Source: Nitrosospira sp. 56-18
GTDB lineage: Bacteria; Pseudomonadota; Gammaproteobacteria; Burkholderiales; Nitrosomonadaceae
DNA length: 64,000 nucleotides
Direction of reading: 5' to 3'
NCBI GenBank assembly: GCA_001899235.1
Contig: MKVR01000007.1
Coordinates: forward strand, 1 to 64,000
Under the pieces are notes generated by a model that saw only the letters and a list, made by a program, of their open reading frames with translations, was not told where the DNA came from and did no database searches. Within the stretch, counting starts at the first letter, position 1, and every line of letters starts with the position of its first letter. The position numbers and the translations under genes were made by a program. This document shows positions 1 to 7,677 of the stretch, one piece after another.

Positions 1-149
1 CCGAAAATGGCATAAAGCCCCACCACCGGCGATACCACCGAAAATCCCAAAGTGAAACAGTTCCATACGCTCAACGTCCGCTTGAGCGTATGGGCCTCTG
101 CCGCAGCGGCATGGCAAGCAGGACCATCCAGGCTTTGTTTCACTGGCAT
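1..149 (-). CDS. APC-superfamily amino acid permease, N-terminal fragment (runs off left edge)
   Basis: This is the first 49 codons of a minus-strand gene cut by the window edge. The translation starts MPVKQSLDGPACHAA and continues with a membrane segment reading FTLGFSVVSPVVGLYAIFG. That segment is the typical first helix of APC-family amino acid/polyamine permeases, where a Gly/Ser/Pro-rich unwound helix binds substrate. The ATG at 147-149 follows a good ribosome site (GGGAG about 7 nt upstream). The leader carries a guanidine-I riboswitch, so the likely substrate is guanidine or a guanidinylated/urea-type compound; this is inferred from context only. Family assignment is fairly sure despite the short piece. 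Confidence 0.7.
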   Translation of the reverse strand, partial: MPVKQSLDGPACHAAAAEAHTLKRTLSVWNCFTLGFSVVSPVVGLYAIF

Positions 150-387
150 GATGTTTCTCCCGGCGAGAAGATCGCAACAAGGTCCTGCCAGCCGCTCGTG
201 GCCCTTTTTATAGCAGAAACTGCACGGGAGGAGCTACGCGAGACAAGCGAGCCTCGCGGCTGCCTGCAATCGATTACGATTACGACAGGAAAGGGACGTA
301 CAGGTACGGAACGTACAGAAAGGAAATGCATAACGAAGTCTCCTTTAATCGTCGGGTAAAACCCCAAGAGCAATGTATTACTACATT

Positions 388-484
388 ATCTCCCGGGCTT
401 TTATCCCTCCGTGGAGCCTCGTCATGACGAGACCGGAAACTCTCGGACCAGGCGTTTCCTATCGAGGAAACCGGAACCCTAGTT
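388..484 (-). promoter_or_regulatory. Guanidine-I riboswitch (ykkC RNA, subtype 1)
   Basis: Read on the minus strand, this segment contains the conserved ykkC blocks in order: CTAGGGTTCCG, then CTGGTCCGAGAG, then ACGGAGGGATAAAAGCCCGGGAGA-type sequence (given here in parts: CACGGAGGGATAAAA and GCCCGGGAGA). The hairpin between the first two blocks pairs GGTTTCC with GGAAAC-type arms. The GGGATAAAAGCCC block is the form I associate with the guanidine-binding subtype rather than the ppGpp/PRPP subtypes. It lies about 240 nt upstream of the permease start in the same direction. I did not find a convincing terminator hairpin between aptamer and gene, so control could be at translation or through a structure I missed. 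Confidence 0.88.
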
Positions 485-489
485 TCTCT

Positions 490-963
490 TTACATCAATT
501 GCACTGTCTTGATCGACCGGAAGCAAGACCCGGCCTGATCCAGGTACAGCATATTACAAATTGTTATGCCACTGCTGCTGAAGCAACCCAAATAATGACG
601 AATCCTTAAACCACAATAAAATCACTGTTACTGGAAATAATTGTACATACTTAATAACAAAAAGCAACATTAAATTTCCATCTTCAGGCATCAGCATAAA
701 TTGGGAAGTTAGGGATTCGTCATGCATTTTCATGCTGCACGGCCGGATTCTATTCCAGAATATGCTAAAAAATTAGTGTTCTAAAAAATATTATTCCCCA
801 TACAGTTATATGCGTTCAATCTGGAAACAACCACCATGAAATAACTGTCGCCTATATCTAAAATTCCGTATCTGGAAACACAAAATATGTTTTTGTCCTA
901 TTTGATCGTCATTTGCACCGGCCCGGCGACGAGAGTGTTCGCTACCCAACCTGCCCTCGGTGA
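490..963. other. Intergenic region, no gene seen
   Basis: AT-rich stretch between the 5' side of the riboswitch transcript and the 3' end of the porin gene. It should hold the promoter of the riboswitch transcript (minus strand). I see no convincing ORF, RNA gene or strong hairpin. Confidence 0.5.
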
Positions 964-2355
964 TCAAAACGATACCATGAAATCAAGCGAAAATAGCCAC
1001 TGGTCCTTTTTGTTGTCGAAAGGCCGATATGGCTGTTCAAGCCCCACCACTCTATCGTAGCGGATATTGGGTCGCACATTGAAACTGCGCGCCGCTTTCC
1101 AATTATCGAGTTTCAATCTTTTCGCCGGTTTCCAGTTCAGTCCTATGGTGGTTTGATAGTAATCCGCGGGTGCGGAAGTAATGGGAAAGTTGCCGGCAAA
1201 ACTCACCCCTTGATTATTAGTGGCAAAAGCCACCCGGAGAGGAGAAAGAACCCGAAAGCCGTCCCTGTCGCGGAACCATTCGCCACGAATTCCTATGGAA
1301 AGATCCTCCAGAAGATCGTAATACAAATGAGTATTGACTCCCTGCCACTCTACGTCCTTCTTTACCCCGTTCATTAATGCTCCGCCTACGAAACCGTGAA
1401 CGTAATGCGCAACAAAGTGAGTTTTATCGGTAATGCGATACTGCAAAACCGAACTGATCAGGGTCCAGGGTTCATGGGTTGTTGCCGAAACGTCGCCAAA
1501 CGTATTCAATATATTAAATGAGTTTCTCTTGTCCTCGCCAACCCATGCAATGCCTCCTATGCCGTTCCAGTTGGTTAATGCAGTTCTGGTTAAATTGGCG
1601 TCCCAGCCCCCCGTGCCGCTGCCGGTGAGCGGCCCGCCAATCAGAGACCAATTCTTGGTGAGCTTATATTCGAGCAATAATCCCATATGTGTAAAGGGAT
1701 GGCCGTTATCCAAGGAATATGCGTGCGAATAGAAGAAAACATCGGGCGCCGGGCCAATCTCATAGCCGGTTGGCGAGAAAAAATGGCCCGCCTTGACATT
1801 GAGGCCATTTCCGACGGGCACATAGAATTCGAGATAGGCCTGAGGAAATGCTATGCCGTAGGTGCGGGTCGACTTGCAGCAAATATTCAGGTCCCAACTG
1901 CCTCTATTATTTGGCTCGCCACTGTTTACATCGAAAGGAGGAATCCCGGCTGCCTGGTAATAAATGGCATCCGTGCCGAACATGAAGTCGATACGGCCGC
2001 CAAAATCCCATGCATCGCCTTCAGCCACCACCGGTCGTTCAACAAATATATTGAATTGGTTTAGTTGCATTCTATTTGACCGATCAGCAAAGGAAACAGG
2101 GCCGTTATATCCGTTGCCCGGATTACCCGGGTTATAGGTAGCCCCGAGTTGCATCCATCCACCTATTTGGATACCGCTATTCTTAATGAGGGATAATAAA
2201 TTATCTGAGGTGGAACTGTTGGCGTTCAAGGTATTACTAGAAGTAGCCCCGTTTAGGTCAAAAGTATTCGAGTTAAAAGTATTGTTGGCCTGGACGCTGT
2301 TCGAATAAAGCAAACTGAAGACCATCAGGGATAACAAGCTCCGCGCCAATTTCAT
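964..2355 (-). CDS. Outer-membrane beta-barrel protein, BBP2/OmpL-like porin
   Basis: The predicted mature protein is a beta-barrel. It has alternating aromatic/polar strands, many Gly/Asn/Asp turns, and ends in a C-terminal Phe (LFSLDFMVSF), the usual signal for outer-membrane assembly. Phrases such as GGWMQLGATYNPGNP, GRIDFMFGTDAIYYQAAG, VKAGHFFSPTGYE and KNWSLIGGPLTG match the putative beta-barrel porin-2 family. The start chosen gives a clean Sec signal peptide (MKLARSLLSLMVFSLLYSNSVQA). An in-frame ATG at 2478 with GGGG upstream would add 41 residues in front of it and cannot be excluded. Role: probably a general or substrate-selective outer-membrane channel. It is co-oriented with the paralog array behind it but about 230 bp separate it from the nearest gene. 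Confidence 0.8.
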   Translation of the reverse strand: MKLARSLLSLMVFSLLYSNSVQANNTFNSNTFDLNGATSSNTLNANSSTSDNLLSLIKNSGIQIGGWMQLGATYNPGNPGNGYNGPVSFADRSNRMQLNQFNIFVERPVVAEGDAWDFGGRIDFMFGTDAIYYQAAGIPPFDVNSGEPNNRGSWDLNICCKSTRTYGIAFPQAYLEFYVPVGNGLNVKAGHFFSPTGYEIGPAPDVFFYSHAYSLDNGHPFTHMGLLLEYKLTKNWSLIGGPLTGSGTGGWDANLTRTALTNWNGIGGIAWVGEDKRNSFNILNTFGDVSATTHEPWTLISSVLQYRITDKTHFVAHYVHGFVGGALMNGVKKDVEWQGVNTHLYYDLLEDLSIGIRGEWFRDRDGFRVLSPLRVAFATNNQGVSFAGNFPITSAPADYYQTTIGLNWKPAKRLKLDNWKAARSFNVRPNIRYDRVVGLEQPYRPFDNKKDQWLFSLDFMVSF

Positions 2356-2588
2356 GATTACGTGCATCTGCCTGGTGGCCTGATCTGCATGCACGCGGCT
2401 GTCATTGATGGGCTGAGCACCCAGATCACCTTTCAAAAATGCAAAACCTAACTTCTCGTAATCCCCAAGGGTTTTCATGATCGCCCCTTTTTATGATGAC
2501 ATATTCTTACATCCCGGCCTGGGCTCCAACCTGCAGGAACCTCGTTGCTTCAACTGTTACTCTTATAATTACGGTATCCATTTCCCGC

Positions 2589-3026
2589 TCAATTCGATAT
2601 CAGTTCATCCTCTTGTTGGCGAGATGAAAAATAATTATTTTTTTCGAGGTCAGAGCCAATCCGTCGATGATCAGCGGCTTTAGTCAGGTTTTCCATGCTG
2701 GCTCGCCGGTACTTTCGCATGAGTGCCCACGTATGGGCTTGCAAATCCTGGGCACGCTTACCATAGAGATAGCTTTTTTCCTCGTAATGCTCGAGAAGCT
2801 GCTCTTGCTCCCTCGCCTTTATGCTTAGGTTCATAGCCGTTTCTTCGTAGTACTTTGCCCTGGCAATATGATATTCACTGGAGTTGGATTGATTGGTATC
2901 TTCTCCGTATGCATTCGGCGTGCCTGAAGCAATTAACCCAGGCAGGAACAAGGCCATAAAAAACTCTTTTGCCGACGGTATTTTTTTATTTACCCGATCC
3001 TCGGCTTTGGCTAGTAAGGTTGCCAT
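2589..3026 (-). CDS. Helical periplasmic protein, paralog 1 of 5 (no lipobox)
   Basis: Product of 145 residues and the first of five related genes. The mature part is almost wholly alpha-helical and matches the others in the order HIARAKYYEETAMNLSIKA, then QLLEHYEEKSYLYGKRAQDL, then ALMRKYRRASMENLTKAADH. Unlike the other four it has no Cys in its signal region; the N-terminus (hydrophobic EFFMALFLPGLIASG, then NAYG) looks like an ordinary signal peptide or a degraded lipoprotein signal. The start has a good ribosome site (TAGGAG, 8 nt upstream). Its leader is closely similar to that of the paralog at 4453-4950, and both have a direct-repeat array just upstream. Function unknown; I recognise the family only as a recurrent small protein in this lineage. 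Confidence 0.75.
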   Translation of the reverse strand: MATLLAKAEDRVNKKIPSAKEFFMALFLPGLIASGTPNAYGEDTNQSNSSEYHIARAKYYEETAMNLSIKAREQEQLLEHYEEKSYLYGKRAQDLQAHTWALMRKYRRASMENLTKAADHRRIGSDLEKNNYFSSRQQEDELISN

Positions 3027-3057
3027 TTTGAATTCTCCTATCCATCAAACAAAAATA

Positions 3058-3340
3058 ACTGCTGCTACTGGACAGGTGTTCAGAGTCCACTGCTGCCTGC
3101 TGCTGGACGGATGGTCAGAGTCCCTTTAACTGCTAAATTGGACGGATGTTCAGAGTCCACTGCTGCCTTGCTGCTGGACGGATGGTCAGAGTCCTTTTAA
3201 CTGCTAAATTGGACGAATGTTCAGAGTCCACTGCTGCCTTGCTGCTGGACGGATGGTCAGAGTCCCTTTAACTGCTAAATTGGACGGATGTTCAGAGTCC
3301 ACTGCTGCCTTGTTGCTGGACGGATGGTCAGAGTCCTTCT
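3058..3340. repeat. Direct-repeat array 1: four ~70-bp units, each with two TGGAC...CAGAGTCC subrepeats
   Basis: A 20-bp element, TGGACGGATGGTCAGAGTCC and close variants (GATGTTCAG form), occurs eight times. Two elements alternate with short links (ACTGCTGCCTTGCTGC and CTTTAACTGCTAAAT), giving a 70-71 bp unit repeated about four times; unit starts are near 3069, 3139, 3210 and 3281. All copies are in the same orientation. The array ends 30 bp upstream of the start codon of the paralog-1 gene (minus strand). There are no unique spacers. Confidence 0.9.
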
Positions 3341-3522
3341 AATTGATGCACGTTCAGTTTATTTGATTCTACAACTCTTTCGACATTCTAAGACTTTAAA
3401 ACCAAAAATCAAAATTCCTTTTACTGCAAGCTCTCCCGCTGGCGAAACCTTAAGCCAAGGCCACATGAAGTTACTGTAGGTGAAGTCCTCGCGCTTCAAC
3501 TGCAAAAACATTACAGATAACA

Positions 3523-3792
3523 GTGGTATTAAGAGGAAGCATAACGGATATTCCTAAAATGTCAAGCAGAATCTTACAAATTTATTGCAACCCGGCGGCT
3601 CTCCCTTGGATCGTTTCAGGAAGAATCGAAAAGTTTGGTGAATCAGCGAATGAAGTAAAAAGATGGAGATGCCGGGTTCATGCATTGGATATGCGTGAAC
3701 CCATGGAAACGATTCGCTTCGATATTTCCGATGCGAACGCACTGACGGAAATGATGAGAGGAGAACCACCCTGGTTTGGGATTAAAAATTAA
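3523..3792 (+). CDS. Doubtful hypothetical ORF between paralogs 1 and 2
   Basis: Open frame of 89 codons from GTG, or 77 from the ATG at 3559. No family is recognised. The C-terminal half (METIRFDISDANALTEMMRG) has natural-looking amphipathic composition, which is the main reason to keep it. Neither start has a good ribosome site (AGAGGA lies about 20 nt before the ATG). It opposes the surrounding genes. It may be chance or the remains of a gene. Confidence 0.25.
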   Translation: MVLRGSITDIPKMSSRILQIYCNPAALPWIVSGRIEKFGESANEVKRWRCRVHALDMREPMETIRFDISDANALTEMMRGEPPWFGIKN

Positions 3793-3934
3793 CGGTTCCA
3801 TCCGGCTGCTATTGCTGCACCACGGAACCAGGTATCGGCACGGCGCGATCCGCAGCCGGACGATTTTTTTCAATCCCAACTCAAGCTGCCGAATATGATT
3901 TGGAAAAATAAGCAAATCGGGTAATGCCGGGTTG

Positions 3935-4336
3935 CTATTTCAGCTCGCCGGCTTCCGATGCCATTTTTCTATGAGAAGCTGCTACTGCCATACATGTTTT
4001 TGCAGCCTGCTCATATTTCAATATCAATGCCTGAGTATGTGCTTCGAGATCATGAGGCACGCGATCATAAAGATAATGTTTGCTCTTGTAGCGGAGCAGT
4101 AATTTTTTTTGTTCGTTTGCTTTCGATTGCAATTCTTTGGCTGACTCTTCAAAATGTTTTGCCAATGCGATGTGCTCCTCGGAAGTTCTCGTATCCCGCT
4201 CGGCTTGAATAACGGTTTCAGAGCGGTCGCCCTCACGGATGTCCGTATTGGCGCAAGCCGTCAATAACCCGGTAAAAAACAAGCTCAGAAGAAAACAGAA
4301 ACCGCATTTATAATTGGCTGTCATAGAATTCCACAT
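3935..4336 (-). CDS. Helical lipoprotein, paralog 2 of 5
   Basis: Product of 133 residues. The N-terminus has a lipoprotein signal with lipobox LTAC (FTGLLTAC, Cys at about residue 28), so it should be lipid-anchored. The rest is helical with a heptad-like pattern: HIALAKHFEESAKELQSKA, KKLLLRYKSKHYLYDRV, ALILKYEQAAKTCMAVAASH. A second in-frame ATG four codons in (4324) is an equally good start. Between paralogs 1 and 2 lie repeat array 1 and about 580 bp with only a doubtful ORF, so the genes may not form one operon. Function unknown; the helical hairpin suggests envelope binding or structural work. Confidence 0.78.
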   Translation of the reverse strand: MWNSMTANYKCGFCFLLSLFFTGLLTACANTDIREGDRSETVIQAERDTRTSEEHIALAKHFEESAKELQSKANEQKKLLLRYKSKHYLYDRVPHDLEAHTQALILKYEQAAKTCMAVAASHRKMASEAGELK

Positions 4337-4452
4337 ACTGGTAATAGAGTGAAATAAACAGGCGGCTGAAGAGGAGAAAAAAGGGAGGGAAGTGTAAGAC
4401 GTTGGGCAGTTCTACACCCCCTCCGGAGGGCACGCTTTCATCAGCCCCGTTA

Positions 4453-4950
4453 TCACTGAATAGTCTTGTTATCAATGCCTCGCTTTTCTAAAAAGGCCGA
4501 GCCGCGCCGTAGACTATTGTGTCCAACATAATTTTCTTCGAGCTTCTGGGCCATTTGCCGATGAGAAGCTGCTTCTCGCATTTTTGATTGCGCCGCTTGC
4601 TCATATTTCCGTATCAAAGCCAGGGCATTCGATTTCAAGCCATGAGATTGCCAGCCATACATGTTCCCGTTCTCATACTGCTGAAGCAACGCTTTCTGTT
4701 CCTCTGCCTTTTCGCGCATTTCCTTCGCGGCATCTTCAGAACGCTTCGCCAAAGCATAATGCCCGCCTGGCGTAGCAATATCCTGAATGGCCGCATGGCT
4801 GACGACATCTTCTTTAACTATGTTTTTACTCATGGGCGCGCATGCGCCTAATGACCCAACCAGGAACAGTAGTGCAAAAAAACCTCCTGGTATCTGTTTA
4901 CATTTCCCGCCAGATAACTGGTCCCCAGTTGCGCCGAATGACATTACCAT
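4453..4950 (-). CDS. Helical lipoprotein, paralog 3 of 5
   Basis: Product of 165 residues. The signal region is FFALLFLVGSLGAC, with lipobox LGAC. The helical body reads HYALAKRSEDAAKEMREKA, KALLQQYENGNMYGWQSHGL, ALIRKYEQAAQSKMREAASH. The tail is longer than in the others and charged. The start follows TAGGAG with the same leader (AATGGATAGGAGA) as paralog 1, and repeat array 2 lies 35 bp further upstream. The shared leader plus array shows that gene, leader and repeats were copied together. Confidence 0.78.
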   Translation of the reverse strand: MVMSFGATGDQLSGGKCKQIPGGFFALLFLVGSLGACAPMSKNIVKEDVVSHAAIQDIATPGGHYALAKRSEDAAKEMREKAEEQKALLQQYENGNMYGWQSHGLKSNALALIRKYEQAAQSKMREAASHRQMAQKLEENYVGHNSLRRGSAFLEKRGIDNKTIQ

Positions 4951-4983
4951 TTTGATCTCCTATCCATTGAATAATAATTACCG

Positions 4984-5215
4984 CTGCTGGACGGGTGGTC
5001 AGAGTCCTTAACTGCTACCTGGACGAGTGTTCAGAGTCCATTGCTATCTTGCTGCTGGACAGATGGGCAGAGTCCTTTACTGCTAACTGGACGGGTGGTC
5101 AGAAGTCCATTGCTACCTTGTTGCTGGACGAGGTGGGCAGAGTCCTTTACTACTAACTGGACAGGTGTTCAGAAGTCCATTGCTACCTTGTTGCTGGACG
5201 GGTGGGCAGAGTCCT
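4984..5215. repeat. Direct-repeat array 2: degenerate copies of the array-1 element
   Basis: Seven copies of the same 20-21 bp element in variants such as TGGACGGGTGGTCAGAGTCC, TGGACGAGTGTTCAGAGTCC and TGGACGAGGTGGGCAGAGTCC. The links are related to those of array 1 (ATTGCTACCTTGTTGC, TTTACTGCTAAC). It lies just upstream of paralog 3, exactly as array 1 lies upstream of paralog 1. The copies are more diverged than in array 1. Confidence 0.88.
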
Positions 5216-5391
5216 CTTGCTGGGGCAGACGATCGAGGCCCAGCGAAAAACACGATACACATTCAAGAATACTTTGTCAAGCTTTCTTCACATTTCCCTT
5301 ATGAAAAATTTACTCCAGTCCGGGTGGGGACAGGGCAATCCGGATGATCTGGCAAGCCAGTCCCAATCAGTCCATCCGGGAACGCAATCTT

Positions 5392-5799
5392 TCAAAAGGT
5401 TAAAGCCGCCTTGTATTCAGCATCATTACGCTTAAGTTTACGCGCCATCTGAAGATGTGAAGCGGCTTCCCTGCCATTTGATTGCGCAGCCTGCTCATAT
5501 TTGCGTATCAAAGCCATGGTGCGGGACTTCAGATTATGCGATTGCCAACCATACAGATGCATCTTCTCGTACTGCTCCAGCAGAGCCTTTTTTTCCTCTG
5601 CTTTTACCTGCATTTCTCTTGCAGCATCCTCGAAATGCTTCGCCAATGCGTAATGATCACTTGGGGTTACGGCATTTTGAATAGCCAATTGGGTAGCCGC
5701 ATCCTCTTCAGCAATATTCACGCCCATGGGCGCGCACCCAGCCAGTGCCCCGAAGAGCGCTAGAACCGTAAAAGTGCGTATTAATTTTTGTATGAACAT
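5392..5799 (-). CDS. Helical lipoprotein, paralog 4 of 5
   Basis: Product of 135 residues from the ATG at 5799 (a TTG four codons earlier is also open). Lipobox LAGC in ALFGALAGC. The helical body is close to paralog 5: HYALAKHFEDAAREMQVKA, KALLEQYEKMHLYGWQSHNL, ALIRKYEQAAQSNGREAASH. Its upstream region (around 5850-5895) contains TTTTGTCAAGTTTTCTTCAC, which recurs with small changes near 5270-5295 behind the gene, a further trace of segmental duplication. No repeat array precedes this copy. Confidence 0.78.
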   Translation of the reverse strand: MFIQKLIRTFTVLALFGALAGCAPMGVNIAEEDAATQLAIQNAVTPSDHYALAKHFEDAAREMQVKAEEKKALLEQYEKMHLYGWQSHNLKSRTMALIRKYEQAAQSNGREAASHLQMARKLKRNDAEYKAALTF

Positions 5800-6037
5800 C
5801 TTTTCTGTCAATCGAATCGACGGATTTAAACTTTAAACATATAATACTTACTTAAGGGTATTTTGTCAAGTTTTCTTCACATTTTATTGATGCAAAATTG
5901 ACATTTCAGGTGTTAGGGCGGCTGGGAGATACCTTCCCAGAACATCTTTGATCTTTGAAGAGTTGACGCCGAAAATACTCAGTGATGAGGCAGGGTATAA
6001 GCGGAGATGCGGGAACGGATCAAAAGGTCAAACCGCT

Positions 6038-6433
6038 TCATAAACTATCGTGCCTGAGGTATTGGCCTTCAAATTCGTGCGCCTTTTGACGTTGAGATGA
6101 GGCATGTCTCATATTCGATTGGGCAGCCTGCTCATATTTGCGTATCAAAACCGAGGTGCGCGACTTCAAATTATGGGATTGCCAGCCATACAGACGGATC
6201 TTCTCATACTGTTCCAGTAACGCCTTTTTTTCCTCTACCTTTACCAGCATTTTCCGGGCAGCATCTTCAAAATGCTCCGCCAGAACATAATGATCGCATT
6301 GGGTTACGGCATTTTCCACAGCCATGCGGATGGACGGATCCTGAATGGCTTCGTGGGAATCCATTTGTGCGCATGAAGCCGTTAGACCTGAAATGGAGAA
6401 AACAACCCACAATTTTCGTATTTTCGTTTTCAC
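6038..6433 (-). CDS. Helical lipoprotein-like protein, paralog 5 of 5
   Basis: Product of 131 residues from a GTG at 6433 (a TTG at 6448 is an alternative). The signal region is IRKLWVVFSISGLTASC. The Cys is present but the lipobox (TASC) is weaker than in paralogs 2-4. The body reads HYVLAEHFEDAARKMLVKV, KALLEQYEKIRLYGWQSHNL, VLIRKYEQAAQSNMRHASSQ. Close match to paralog 4 indicates a recent duplication. Neither start has a good ribosome site. Confidence 0.75.
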   Translation of the reverse strand: MKTKIRKLWVVFSISGLTASCAQMDSHEAIQDPSIRMAVENAVTQCDHYVLAEHFEDAARKMLVKVEEKKALLEQYEKIRLYGWQSHNLKSRTSVLIRKYEQAAQSNMRHASSQRQKAHEFEGQYLRHDSL

Positions 6434-6685
6434 GGCAGGACAGGCCAACCGGATAAGCTAATTTTATTCTAGCTTATTTGGGCCGTTACGTATGTAGGGG
6501 AAACCCTACACCAAGCAAGGGAATTTTTTGAAATAAGGAAAACTGCTACTGGCAAGTTACTCGATCTTGGCAGAGTTCACACTGGCAAGGATGAATGTTA
6601 CGACGGATAACCCCTGGCTGGATGCCTGCCCACAGGAATCGCACCCGCCATGATGCCCCGCAGCATTCCTGTAGAAGGAACGAGA

Positions 6686-7375
6686 TCACGTATTTTTCTT
6701 ACGTGCCACGACCACGCCGTCGCGAGTCGGGTTGATAAAGGCGTCGAACTCGGGATCTTTGAAAATCATCTGGTTGTGCTCCAGAATAGCCTCTGTCCAG
6801 CCGGGGACGATGTCGACATAGCGCTCGACAGCCACGCGGCCATGCCAAAGCACATTGTCGGCAATGTAAAAACCGCCCGGGCGGATACGCTTCCGGGCCA
6901 GCTTCCATATATCCGGATAATCTCCCTTGTCCGCGTCGTTGTAGCAGATATCGAACATGCCTTCGGTTTTTGCGAATGTGTCCTGTGCTATGCCCACATG
7001 GAAATCGACTCGCTCCCATAAATCGGCGGCTTTCAGATATTGCTCCGCCTTTTCCCTGTTGTGCGGATCTCCATCCGTGCAGATTACTCGTCCGCCCTTC
7101 CCCGTCGCTTTGGCAAACCAGTAGGCGGAATAACCATATCCACTGCCGAATTCAAAAATGCGGCGCGCATCGATTGATCTGGCCAGCGTCTCCAGAAAAA
7201 CTCCCACCAAGCGGCCGACTATTGGAAAATTATTCTGTTTTGCGACTTTTTCCATATCTGCCAGCACGGGATGGTCGGTCCGGCCAACCAGACTGAGCAT
7301 GTACCTTTCGATTTCCGGATTCACCGGAACCAGCACCGCAGGATTTGAAATAGTCGGCGATTGCATTGTAGTCAT
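6686..7375 (-). CDS. Class I SAM-dependent O-methyltransferase (COMT/caffeoyl-CoA type)
   Basis: Product of 229 residues, the usual length for the Methyltransf_3 family. The SAM-binding motif I is RRIFEFGSGYGYSAYWFAKA. The motif II acid and following loop are VICTDGDPHN. The metal-binding region is FDICYNDADKGDYPDIW, followed by RPGGFYIADNVLWHGRV, as in cation-dependent catechol/caffeoyl-CoA methyltransferases. The start was set at the ATG preceded by GGAGG 8 nt upstream; the open frame extends further but without support. It transfers a methyl group to a hydroxyl of an unknown small acceptor in the cytosol. Neighbours do not identify the substrate. Confidence 0.88.
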   Translation of the reverse strand: MTTMQSPTISNPAVLVPVNPEIERYMLSLVGRTDHPVLADMEKVAKQNNFPIVGRLVGVFLETLARSIDARRIFEFGSGYGYSAYWFAKATGKGGRVICTDGDPHNREKAEQYLKAADLWERVDFHVGIAQDTFAKTEGMFDICYNDADKGDYPDIWKLARKRIRPGGFYIADNVLWHGRVAVERYVDIVPGWTEAILEHNQMIFKDPEFDAFINPTRDGVVVARKKNT

Positions 7376-7677
7376 GTGTGCACCCTCCATGAGAATGAGA
7401 GTTCCCCGCCTGCAGGCGTCCTGTCCAGGCTGGTTCTGTATTTCGACTCTACGCCTAACATCGGGGCGGGTCAACGCGGTCCAACCGCTTTTGGCCACGA
7501 ACGATTTCCCTCCTCTTGCTTGAGGTGTACTCAACCGCAATGTCCAATGCCATCTCTATGAAGTTCAATAGAAGAGCGAGCACCGAACCTCGCTCATTTG
7601 CCGGAACATTGCGGTTCCCGACATAATCAGGACCCGCTGCAGATCGTCTGCGGCAAATCGCCCTGTGTGCCAGCAGC

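Noticed and set aside
90-609. Plus- and minus-strand open frames over the permease leader
   Set aside because: They overlap the riboswitch and the permease start on the other strand, have no ribosome sites and no family resemblance.
3058-5215. CRISPR array suggested by regularly spaced 20-bp repeats
   Set aside because: The segments between repeats are themselves repeated and nearly identical, so there are no unique spacers. No cas genes are nearby, and the repeat is not palindromic in the usual way.
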